The notes under the pieces: model-generated
What the model was told of the DNA's origin: nothing
Databases searched by the model: none
Seen by the model: only the letters and a program-made list of their open reading frames with translations
Made by a program: the position numbers and the translations under genes
DNA from: Candidatus Colicola caccequi
GTDB taxonomy: Bacteria; Bacteroidota; Bacteroidia; Bacteroidales; Paludibacteraceae
Length of the DNA stretch: 10,767 nucleotides
NCBI GenBank assembly: GCA_018065205.1
Contig: JAGHTR010000196.1
Coordinates: 1 to 10,767 of the forward strand
Reading direction: 5' to 3'
In this document: positions 1 to 6,731 of the stretch, piece after piece
Numbering within the stretch: position 1 is the first letter of the stretch
Layout of the letters: each line of letters opens with the position of its first letter

Positions 1-1052
1 ATACTCATCCAAGTATTGAAATATTGGTTGTGCGGATGCCACCCCAATTGGATAGCATTAGCCGGTGCTGAAGGGTCTGCTTGATACTTGGCCTGCAGAT
101 AGGATTGAGGAGAACCGATACCCATGCCGAATAGACCATAATCTTTCCAATTCGTTAATACCGTCTTGTAAATATAAATACGAGGTTCGGATTGCTCATT
201 AATCTGATTCTCCGTGATGGCTTTTTGGGTGTCTTGTATAACTGCTTGTACGCGGGGAAGTTGAGTCAATAATCCTCCGCCTATAACCATAATACCCAGT
301 ACTGCGGAGATGAGCCATACTTTATATTTACCATGATAGTTGAGTAGGAAGGCGATAAATATAAAAATAGGTATCAGTAAGATAGTTGTTCTTGACCCCG
401 ATGTGAAACATCCAAACAGCAAAATAAGGTCTGCAATACCGATAGTTAGTAAAGCACTTGTTTTCGAATAAATAGACTTATAATAGGTATATATACTGCC
501 GGAGAAACTTAAGGCAATAAATAATTCAATTCCATAAAACCCATGATGTTTAAGGTTGTCCATCGGTCCGTACGCCATAATAGACCACCAATGACAATAG
601 GGATAGTATTGCAGAATATCAATAATGGAACAGAAATAATAAATGAGCATATAGAACAACACGGATACCACGCAAGTGGCAAAAAGAACGGTCTGTACGG
701 TGCGCATCTTATACCGCTCGTTGACCCCATAAATAGCAATAAGCGGTAGAACTAATATGGATAAAGTTCGCTCTATATCTTTCCATCCTCGTTGGGGATA
801 ATCGGACCATAAAATAGAGATTGCAGACAATACAAAGAAACCAAGGCATATCAAAATCGGCCATAATCCGGAGTGAATACGCTTATTGGCTGGTTGCAAG
901 AAACGGAACTCTAATGCCCAACTAACCAACCAAATAGGCCACAGATTATTTAAAAACAAAGAAGGGAAGGGAATGCTAATCAAAAGTAACAAGAAAAGTG
1001 CATAATTGATAGCTCCTACATAGCGTTGATATGTGAGAAAGAATTTGGTCAT
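1..1052 (-). CDS. O-antigen ligase / polymerase-like membrane protein (partial, 3' end beyond window)
   Basis: An open frame of 350 codons runs from an ATG at 1052-1050 to the left edge with no stop, so the C-terminus is missing. The product is strongly hydrophobic, with many predicted membrane spans (for example around residues 16-30, 64-82, 97-110, 120-141, 200-216, 222-238 and 246-263). It carries marks of the WaaL/Wzy_C superfamily: TSGSRTTIL at 218-226, a long extracytoplasmic loop with NWKDYGLFGMGIGS at 301-314, and HPHNQYFNTW at 339-348, matching the HN-Q-hydrophobic motif of O-antigen ligases. Members join polyprenyl-linked glycan to lipid A-core, or polymerise O-units, at the periplasmic face of the inner membrane. 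The start overlaps the GT4 stop by four bases (ATGA), implying translational coupling. Family membership is fairly secure. Ligase versus polymerase cannot be decided from this fragment. Confidence 0.85.
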   Translation of the reverse strand, partial: MTKFFLTYQRYVGAINYALFLLLLISIPFPSLFLNNLWPIWLVSWALEFRFLQPANKRIHSGLWPILICLGFFVLSAISILWSDYPQRGWKDIERTLSILVLPLIAIYGVNERYKMRTVQTVLFATCVVSVLFYMLIYYFCSIIDILQYYPYCHWWSIMAYGPMDNLKHHGFYGIELFIALSFSGSIYTYYKSIYSKTSALLTIGIADLILLFGCFTSGSRTTILLIPIFIFIAFLLNYHGKYKVWLISAVLGIMVIGGGLLTQLPRVQAVIQDTQKAITENQINEQSEPRIYIYKTVLTNWKDYGLFGMGIGSPQSYLQAKYQADPSAPANAIQLGWHPHNQYFNTWMS

Positions 1053-2131
1053 CTTGATTGATATATTTGAATCATCTTGTTGATAAACTGCTCATAATTG
1101 AATTCTAGGAAGAAGTCCTTTTGCGCTTCTTCCGCCAGTTGTGATGCATTATCTAAATTGGTTAGTAATTCTCGAATAGCATCACTCCATGCAACGATAT
1201 CTCCTGGGGGACATAATCTTCCATTTTGCCTATCGCGAATAAACTCTGGTTGCGAACCATTATTGGATGTGATAGTTGGTAATCCCAATGCCATATTTTC
1301 CAGCAAAGCCAAAGGACCACCGGCTTCCGGAACGATTGTAGGAATAACTCCGATGGTAAATTGTGGAATCAGTTGGTTTATATCTGTGCGGAAACCTAAG
1401 CATGTTATCCGTTCGCGTATAGGACTACTTTTTAATGCCATGTTCCATGCTTTTTCGTCTCGCTTATCTACGCTACCTGCTAGTACTAAACGAAAGGATA
1501 GGTCTTGTAATGACTCTAAACTCTTGATCAATTCAAACACACCTTTCTCGCGACATATCCGACCATGATAGAAAATGGTTGCCGGGGTGGTGGCTGTATA
1601 GGTAGGCATTTCTTTTTTCATCATAGGAACGCTATTATGCACCATTACAACGTTCTTAAAAACAGTTAAGGGGAGTTCGCATAGGTATTCCCTCTGTACG
1701 CATTCACTGGTGCAAATTAATGTGTCTATTTGCCTATATGCCCATCGCCACCAATAGGTGTTCTTTGCTTGACGAACAAGATGTTGAGCAACAATTAAAC
1801 GAATTGGTTTCTTTGTGTTTCTCTTGGCCCAAGCACCGAGAAAATAACTTTGTCTAGAATTTAGATGTAGAATGTCAACTTGATATTGATCTAAAAGCTT
1901 AGCCAATTGTTTTCCGGCATATCGACTGAACCTCCAGAATTTACTTGCGAAATGGAATGTTGGACACTCTCCTACTTCGCAAAAGCGATTAACCATAGAG
2001 GAATCGCTATCCGCGGGGAAAATAAAGACAGGAGTGATATGATAATCTGTCTTTAAGGTACGAGCTAAGTTATAGACGTATTGTTCGCCACCTCCCCATG
2101 TGGGTGATGCTATGTAGTAAGCAATTGTCAT
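1049..2131 (-). CDS. GT4-family glycosyltransferase
   Basis: A 360-residue cytoplasmic enzyme of the GT-B fold, expected to move a sugar from a nucleotide donor onto an LPS core or glycan intermediate. The N-terminal domain opens with MTIAYYIASPTWGGGEQYVY, whose glycine-rich loop is typical of GT4. The C-terminal donor-binding domain has YHGRICREKGVFELI at 188-202 and PEAGGPLALLENMALGLP at 268-285. The two acidic residues, E269 and E278, are eight residues apart, where the classical GT4 motif has seven. I chose the ATG at 2131-2129 because the family N-terminus begins exactly there. An in-frame ATG at 2170 would add 13 non-family residues and overlap the previous gene. The chosen start lies one base after the GT2 stop (TAA-A-ATG). 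Donor and acceptor are unknown. Confidence 0.88.
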   Translation of the reverse strand: MTIAYYIASPTWGGGEQYVYNLARTLKTDYHITPVFIFPADSDSSMVNRFCEVGECPTFHFASKFWRFSRYAGKQLAKLLDQYQVDILHLNSRQSYFLGAWAKRNTKKPIRLIVAQHLVRQAKNTYWWRWAYRQIDTLICTSECVQREYLCELPLTVFKNVVMVHNSVPMMKKEMPTYTATTPATIFYHGRICREKGVFELIKSLESLQDLSFRLVLAGSVDKRDEKAWNMALKSSPIRERITCLGFRTDINQLIPQFTIGVIPTIVPEAGGPLALLENMALGLPTITSNNGSQPEFIRDRQNGRLCPPGDIVAWSDAIRELLTNLDNASQLAEEAQKDFFLEFNYEQFINKMIQIYQSR

Positions 2132-2132
2132 T

Positions 2133-3560
2133 TTAATAGTGTTGTTTCCACTCTTTCCATTTAGCAGCATCTTGTTGTTTTAATTTGAGATGCACGATGG
2201 CGAACTTATCTTCTTTGGGTAAATGCCAATAAAACCAATGTCCGTGAATGCGTTCATGTAGGGGACGACGCCAAGATATACGTGGGGTGTTTTTATAAAC
2301 ACGACCTTGATAATCAGGCCAGGCTACACGTTCTTCTATTTCTCCATCAGGTTGTGATTGAAAGAGATTAATTCGTGGAAGTTTAAATAAACCAACCCAT
2401 GGCTTATGTATTATTATTTCTTTTAAATGTTCCATTAACCACGGCTGAGGCATCTCATCAGCATCTAATTGGAAAATATAATCACAAGAGCATAAATTAT
2501 TTAGATGGTTCTTGGCTTGCGCGAAGTCATAATTTAAAGGATGTTCAACGTATTGAGCAATAAAATGTTTATGTTTGGCTATGACTGCTTTGACTTCGGG
2601 AGTAACATGATTTTGATCTGCTTGTACAACAATCTCATCTCCTATCTGTAGATATGGCTCTATATGAGTGAGCAATCGGTCTAAATCACTGGATTCATTG
2701 CAAACGGTTATCGCATAACTGATTGATGGCATTGGATGCCGCAGAACACGAATTGCTTGTTGCACAACCTCATCGCCCCATTTTTGTTCACAGGTACGTA
2801 AGTTGTTTTGATCTTTGTATGGTGGGTACGAGCTGTGGAGTGTTAAACGACAATAATGATGATGATATACACCACAAACAATGCTCATTGGACGTAACTC
2901 GTATCCGGTCTGATATAATTGTTGTGTTTGCAAGAATAAATCATAATCTGCTCCTTGCTGAGTCGGATCCCATTGACCACCAATCAGACTTAATCCCTTC
3001 CGTGTCATTAAAATAGCAGACCCGGAAAATCCAAGACGCAGCCGGGTTCCATATCGGTCCCATAATTTTTGACAATATTTATTCCAATTACCATAGTACC
3101 ATTTTACCATTCGTTGCAATGAGTAGTCGGTACTACCAAGTGTATGTAGAAATAAATTTTTGATGTGCTTCCATCTGCGTGTGGATTGCTTTGTCAGATG
3201 TGCGTTAGGCATCCGGTCATTACTGGCGAGTGATAAAATCTCGTTGTTATTATGCCCCAATACCTGTTGGATTCTGCTGTCCCAATGTGGGGAGAGTAGA
3301 ATATCATTGTTTAAGAATGCTAATATCTCTCCTTGAGCCTTCTGAATGCCCACATTTTGACAATATGGATAGGAATAGTTCCCATCGTTGCGAATAACTT
3401 GAGTATGTGGCTGCGCTTCAAAATATTCTACACTGCCATCTGTGGAACCATTATCAATAATAATGAGTTCCCATTCATTATCAGTAGTTCGGCAAATGGA
3501 TTCGTAGTATAACTTATTCATTGCCAATTGGTTGTAGATGGCTGTTATAATGCTAGTCAT
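2133..3560 (-). CDS. Two-domain GT2 glycosyltransferase
   Basis: A 475-residue protein with two GT-A (GT2-like) domains in tandem. Domain one (about 1-270) has MTSIITAIYNQ at the start, DNGSTDGS at 36-43, the DxD-like LNND at 83-86, and GFSGSAILMTRKG (177-189) followed by GADYDL (203-208). Domain two (about 279-475) restarts with SISYAITVCNES, then has GDEIVV at 307-312, FAQAKNH at 346-352, the metal-binding DADE at 366-369, and a C-terminal RPLHERIHGHW stretch typical of LPS-core GT2 enzymes. The protein could therefore add two sugars, or one domain could be accessory. The start at 3560 fits the family N-terminus. An in-frame ATG at 3626 would add 22 unrelated residues lying inside the kinase gene. 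With this start the two genes overlap by 8 bases. Role in LPS core or O-glycan assembly is inferred from neighbours. Confidence 0.88.
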   Translation of the reverse strand: MTSIITAIYNQLAMNKLYYESICRTTDNEWELIIIDNGSTDGSVEYFEAQPHTQVIRNDGNYSYPYCQNVGIQKAQGEILAFLNNDILLSPHWDSRIQQVLGHNNNEILSLASNDRMPNAHLTKQSTRRWKHIKNLFLHTLGSTDYSLQRMVKWYYGNWNKYCQKLWDRYGTRLRLGFSGSAILMTRKGLSLIGGQWDPTQQGADYDLFLQTQQLYQTGYELRPMSIVCGVYHHHYCRLTLHSSYPPYKDQNNLRTCEQKWGDEVVQQAIRVLRHPMPSISYAITVCNESSDLDRLLTHIEPYLQIGDEIVVQADQNHVTPEVKAVIAKHKHFIAQYVEHPLNYDFAQAKNHLNNLCSCDYIFQLDADEMPQPWLMEHLKEIIIHKPWVGLFKLPRINLFQSQPDGEIEERVAWPDYQGRVYKNTPRISWRRPLHERIHGHWFYWHLPKEDKFAIVHLKLKQQDAAKWKEWKQHY

Positions 3561-4281
3561 AGTTGTATTGTGCTTTTTTGCCGTTCCCCCAAAAACGATT
3601 TCGATAATAAAGTATCCATCTCTCACATTCCTTAGAATCTAATTTGCGAGCCTTGGCATATTCATCTGCAAAGGTTACAAAGAAAGATGTTGTGGCACAA
3701 ATCCGTCTCAGACTCTTTGCGCCTTCTTTCAAAGTTACTGGGTGCCCTATTCGCATGCGGTTGATATCAATCACCTCAAATTGACATTCTCCATCTACGT
3801 AATCCCAAAGGATGTTTCCGGGTGAATAATCATAATGCAAAATGCCTGCTTCATGCATTCTTGCCGTGAATCGTGCTAAGGGACGGATAGTGGCATCTAA
3901 TTCGGGAGTGTAGTTGAGCGTAAACTCACGATTGAGGCGTGTGAGACGAGATTGCAAAGTCACCAGGTAACTATATCCCATCAAGCCACATTTTTTTTCT
4001 TCAATATATGCAATCGGATCGGGAGTTCCTATACCATGTCGCAACAAATACATGCCATTCTCGTAACTCCTGCGAGCTTTGCTTCGCTTGAAATATGAAT
4101 AGATTAGTCGATTTAAAAAGTGGGGCTGATGAAAACGCTTAACGCACAAAATTAGTCCTCCTTCTTCAAAGCAACGAATCTGATTACGGGCATCATAAAT
4201 GACTTTCCCCGTTTGAGGGAAAGTGTGTGGCAGCGTTTCTAACCAAGAACGCAGATGCTCATATTGGGGATTGATTATCAT
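3553..4281 (-). CDS. Lipopolysaccharide kinase of the Kdo/WaaP (InaA-like) family
   Basis: A 242-residue protein-kinase-like enzyme, expected to use ATP to phosphorylate a sugar of the LPS inner core (Kdo or heptose) on the cytoplasmic side of the inner membrane. Visible motifs are the candidate ATP-binding lysine in LCVKRF (K48), a candidate helix-C glutamate E74 in RRSYENG, the catalytic loop HYDYSPGNIL (H149, D151, N156), and VIDINRMR, where D172 replaces the DFG aspartate. This motif set fits the Kdo/WaaP kinase family rather than eukaryotic-type Ser/Thr kinases. The ATG at 4281 overlaps the GT9 stop by four bases (ATGA), and the 3' end overlaps the GT2 gene by eight. A run of eight adenines in the coding strand (3998-3991) encodes part of EEKK at 94-97. 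Family assignment is good. Which sugar is phosphorylated is inferred only. Confidence 0.85.
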   Translation of the reverse strand: MIINPQYEHLRSWLETLPHTFPQTGKVIYDARNQIRCFEEGGLILCVKRFHQPHFLNRLIYSYFKRSKARRSYENGMYLLRHGIGTPDPIAYIEEKKCGLMGYSYLVTLQSRLTRLNREFTLNYTPELDATIRPLARFTARMHEAGILHYDYSPGNILWDYVDGECQFEVIDINRMRIGHPVTLKEGAKSLRRICATTSFFVTFADEYAKARKLDSKECERWILYYRNRFWGNGKKAQYNYD

Positions 4282-5336
4282 TCTTCAACAGCAAGCGCAC
4301 CTAATACGCGTTCTACAATGTTTCGTGGTTCAATATCCAAGCAACGATAGTCGCCAAATTGACATCTACGATTGCCATAAATAGAGCAGGGACGGCAAGG
4401 AATAGATAATTGGATGCAGTCATTTTCGCTTTGTCCGTATCCTAAGAAACCTGCCCAAGGATGGGTGGCCCCCCATATACTCAGTACGCGAGTACCAACC
4501 AAAGAAGCCAAATGCATATTGGCCGAATCCATCGTAATCATTAGGCGCAAGGTACTCATGAACCGAATCTCTTCGTCCATCGAATATTTGCCTACAAGAC
4601 ATTCTACATGCTTGTACTGCTTAGCCCAACGTTTGAGTATCTCTTCCTCTTTCGGACCGGCACCAAAGAGATAAATCTTTTCACACTCAATCCCCTCTTT
4701 CTCTGCCCTCGCCTCTAATCTGTCACTTAGTTGCTTAACCACTTCTTCCATCTTATCCAAAGGATAAATTTTTCCCTTATGGGCAGCAAAAGGTGCTATA
4801 CCTATTCCGTGTTTGTCAAGGGTCTTTGCCGACGGCGAACCGACGGAGAACCGACGGCGGAGTATAGGATCGCTATCCTGTAAAGGTACTTCAAAGCCCA
4901 GTTCTTCGAATACGGTGCGATAGCGGGAAATGGTTGATTGCAGTGGGTGTTTATATTGGTAGAAGTGTCGAACAAGCAGCCACTTTTGGTAGCGGTCTTT
5001 ATGCAGGTGAGCCACACGTTTGCCTCGCCATAGGCAACGATGCCGTAGATAGAGCGTGCGAATAACTGCATGCAAATCTGCCACGGCATCAAATTCCCAG
5101 TACTTGAGGTCATGCAAGAGTCTATTTAGACCTGCTAAACCACTATGTTTACCTCTTAAATCAGCTCCAAAGAAGTGGACATTATCAGGTAAGTCAAGAA
5201 ACAAGGATGCCCATTGCTTCTTGCTTAACATCGTGATATCCCAATCCGGATAGGCTACTGCCAGGGCTTTAATCACCGGCAGTACCATAGCCACATCACC
5301 TAAAGCCGAAAATCGTATGACTAATAATTTTTTCAC
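4278..5336 (-). CDS. GT9-family (ADP-heptose:LPS heptosyltransferase-like) glycosyltransferase
   Basis: A 352-residue GT-B enzyme of the WaaC/WaaF/WaaQ family, likely adding heptose or a related sugar to the LPS inner core in the cytoplasm. The start MKKLLVIRFSALGDVAMVLP (RFSALGDV at 8-15) is the family N-terminal signature. MDSANMHLASLVGTR (269-283) and LSIWGATHP (285-293) form the donor-binding C-domain. A five-cysteine cluster follows (C307, C314, C317, C325, C332), including CRPCSIYGNRRC. The start codon is GTG (5336-5334), overlapping the DUF4254 stop as GTGA. No better ATG fits, because the family motif begins right there. Residues 160-170 (RRRFSVGSPSA) are encoded by three near-identical 11-bp repeats, which look like an insertion between the two domains. 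Exact sugar specificity is not visible. Confidence 0.9.
   Translation of the reverse strand: MKKLLVIRFSALGDVAMVLPVIKALAVAYPDWDITMLSKKQWASLFLDLPDNVHFFGADLRGKHSGLAGLNRLLHDLKYWEFDAVADLHAVIRTLYLRHRCLWRGKRVAHLHKDRYQKWLLVRHFYQYKHPLQSTISRYRTVFEELGFEVPLQDSDPILRRRFSVGSPSAKTLDKHGIGIAPFAAHKGKIYPLDKMEEVVKQLSDRLEARAEKEGIECEKIYLFGAGPKEEEILKRWAKQYKHVECLVGKYSMDEEIRFMSTLRLMITMDSANMHLASLVGTRVLSIWGATHPWAGFLGYGQSENDCIQLSIPCRPCSIYGNRRCQFGDYRCLDIEPRNIVERVLGALAVEE
4829..4861. repeat. Three tandem 11-bp GC-rich repeats inside the GT9 gene
   Basis: On the plus strand the units are CCGACGGCGAA (4829-4839), CCGACGGAGAA (4840-4850) and CCGACGGCGGA (4851-4861). Units two and three each differ from the first at one base. 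The total of 33 bp keeps the reading frame, although one unit (11 bp) does not, so each copy is read in a different frame, giving RRRFSVGSPSA. The tract is much richer in G+C than the sequence around it and falls in the interdomain region, where an insertion would be tolerated. This suggests a recent expansion or a small dispersed element. Confidence 0.85.
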
Positions 5337-5938
5337 TTCTTACCGTATAATACAGGATTTAGCGACGGATCATTGTACATCTTCATTTGACGATATACTT
5401 TCATTACGCGGCGACCTGCTTCATAATCGTCTAGAAGTTGGCTGATAGAGGTGGTCATGTCGCACAACTGCTCCTTGAGCACAGCCAATTTTTGCATACA
5501 TTTATCATGCTGCTCAGGACTTACATCCACGCGCTCAACTTGTTCCGTCATGTGATAAATCTTGACGTGAAGAATGCTCAAACGATCAATAGCCCATGCC
5601 GGACTTTCTGTGTTGATACGTGCATCAGCCAAAGGCTTAACGTTGTGGTATTTCTCCCAGAAATAGGAGTCAATACGCTCTACTAAATCCGTACGATCTT
5701 GGTTGCTCTTGTCGATACGACGTTTGAGCGCCAATGCATCATTAGGATTGATTTGCGGGTCACGAATAATATCTTCCAAATGCCATTGAACAACATCAAT
5801 CCAGTTCTTCAAATACAAATCGTTTTCAATGGTACCTTCTTGATAAGGATTGTGGATAGGAGCATCCACATTGTCGGTTTTGTGGTAATCCACAACGGCT
5901 TGACTAAAAATGCCGTTACTTAATTCTGCAAAATTCAT
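5333..5938 (-). CDS. DUF4254 family protein, function unknown, LPS-core gene neighbour
   Basis: A 201-residue soluble, mostly helical protein with no signal peptide or membrane span, so probably cytoplasmic. I recognise it as the Bacteroidetes DUF4254 family. Its strongest blocks are rich in charged and polar residues: QWHLEDIIRDP at 51-61, RRIDKSNQDRTDLVERID at 73-90, ESPAWAIDRLSILHVKIYHM at 111-130, and YRQMKMYNDPSLNPVLY at 182-198. Such conserved charge suggests a catalytic or ligand-binding role rather than simple scaffolding, but no function can be read from it. It is the first gene of the glycan block, 31 bases after lptB, and its TGA overlaps the GTG start of the GT9 gene. A role in LPS-core synthesis or its control is inferred from this context only. 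The ATG at 5938 is preceded by AT-rich sequence with no Shine-Dalgarno match. Confidence 0.85.
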   Translation of the reverse strand: MNFAELSNGIFSQAVVDYHKTDNVDAPIHNPYQEGTIENDLYLKNWIDVVQWHLEDIIRDPQINPNDALALKRRIDKSNQDRTDLVERIDSYFWEKYHNVKPLADARINTESPAWAIDRLSILHVKIYHMTEQVERVDVSPEQHDKCMQKLAVLKEQLCDMTTSISQLLDDYEAGRRVMKVYRQMKMYNDPSLNPVLYGKK

Positions 5939-5969
5939 ATTGTATTATTTTGATTATGTTTCAATCATG
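5939..5969 (-). other. 31-base spacer between lptB and the DUF4254 gene
   Basis: This is the only true intergenic gap inside the gene run. It is AT-rich and holds a weak inverted repeat (TGATT/AATCA, stem arms 5963-5967 and 5951-5955, 7-base loop). There is no T-tract to make it a terminator and no TAnnTTTG box on the minus strand. It may serve mainly as the translation-initiation region of the DUF4254 gene. Confidence 0.5.
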
Positions 5970-6731
5970 TTAGGATTCGGATACGTTTTCTACGGGACGA
6001 CTTTTTTTCTTTAACTCAAAGTCTCGTCCGAGGTAGTTTTTCCTCACTATCGGATTGGCTGCCAATTCTTCCGGAGTACCATGGAAGAGGATCTTTCCTT
6101 CAAACAACAGATATGCGCGGTCCGTAATCATGAGCGTCTCATCTACGTTGTGGTCAGTAATAAGGATACCGATGTTCTTATCCTTCAGTTTCCATACAAC
6201 GTCTTGAATCTCTTGTACGGCAATGGGGTCAACGCCGGCAAAAGGCTCATCCAACATGACGAACTTAGGCTCAATCGCCAAACAACGTGCAATCTCTGTA
6301 CGACGGCGCTCGCCTCCGCTCAAACGGTCTCCCAAGTTATGACGAACGTGATTGAGGTTAAACTCCTTAATCAGTTGCTCCAACTTCTCTTTCTGATACT
6401 CTTTGGTAAAATCTGTCAGTTCAAGTACGGAGCGGATATTATCCTCAACCGTCATCTTGCGGAACACACTGGCCTCCTGCGGCAGATAACCAATACCTAA
6501 CTTGGCGCGTTGGTACATGGGATACGAAGTAATATCCAAATCGTTGAGATAAATATTACCATTATTAGCCGTTACCAAACCTGTGGTCATATAGAAAGTG
6601 GTTGTCTTTCCGGCACCATTAGGTCCAAGAAGTCCCACTATCTCGCCTTGCTGCAAATGAATAGAGACGTCATTTACAACGGTACGCTTACCATATCGTT
6701 TAATTAAATGTTCTGTTCTTAATGTATCCAT
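5970..6731 (-). CDS. lptB: LPS export ABC transporter ATP-binding protein LptB
   Basis: A 253-residue ATPase that works as a dimer on the cytoplasmic side of LptFG and powers extraction of LPS from the inner membrane toward the outer membrane. All ABC motifs are intact: Walker A GPNGAGKTT (36-44), Q-loop YLPQEAS (Q85), signature LSGGERRR (137-144), Walker B FVMLDEPFAGVD (157-168, catalytic E162), and switch ITDHN (H194). The GYLPQEASVFRKMTVEDN and RLSGGERRRTEIAR stretches are characteristic of LptB rather than other ABC ATPases. It is about a dozen residues longer than the E. coli protein, with a Lys- and Ser-containing C-terminal tail. The ATG lies 13 bases inside the 3' end of the xth gene. 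No lptF, lptG or lptC gene is in this window, so those partners must be encoded elsewhere. Confidence 0.95.
   Translation of the reverse strand: MDTLRTEHLIKRYGKRTVVNDVSIHLQQGEIVGLLGPNGAGKTTTFYMTTGLVTANNGNIYLNDLDITSYPMYQRAKLGIGYLPQEASVFRKMTVEDNIRSVLELTDFTKEYQKEKLEQLIKEFNLNHVRHNLGDRLSGGERRRTEIARCLAIEPKFVMLDEPFAGVDPIAVQEIQDVVWKLKDKNIGILITDHNVDETLMITDRAYLLFEGKILFHGTPEELAANPIVRKNYLGRDFELKKKSRPVENVSES

Noticed and set aside
1098..1568. 156-codon open frame on the plus strand
   Set aside because: It lies entirely opposite the GT4 gene, which has clear motifs. The plus-strand product resembles nothing I know and looks like a complementary-strand shadow.
2132..2170. N-terminal extension of the GT4 gene from an ATG at 2170
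   Set aside because: The added 13 residues do not match the family and overlap the GT2 coding end. The family N-terminus begins at the ATG at 2131, one base after the upstream stop.
3561..3626. N-terminal extension of the GT2 gene from an ATG at 3626
   Set aside because: The extra 22 residues lie inside the kinase gene and do not resemble GT2 proteins. The typical hydrophobic first strand starts at the ATG at 3560.
4829..4861. Short repeats as a CRISPR array
   Set aside because: The units are 11 bp, directly adjacent without spacers, and lie within a protein-coding gene.
5951..5967. Inverted repeat in the lptB-DUF4254 spacer as a terminator
   Set aside because: The stem is only five AT-rich pairs with a seven-base loop and no following T-tract, too weak for an intrinsic terminator.
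6081..6500. 139-codon open frame on the plus strand
   Set aside because: It is antisense to the conserved lptB motifs, with no independent evidence of coding.
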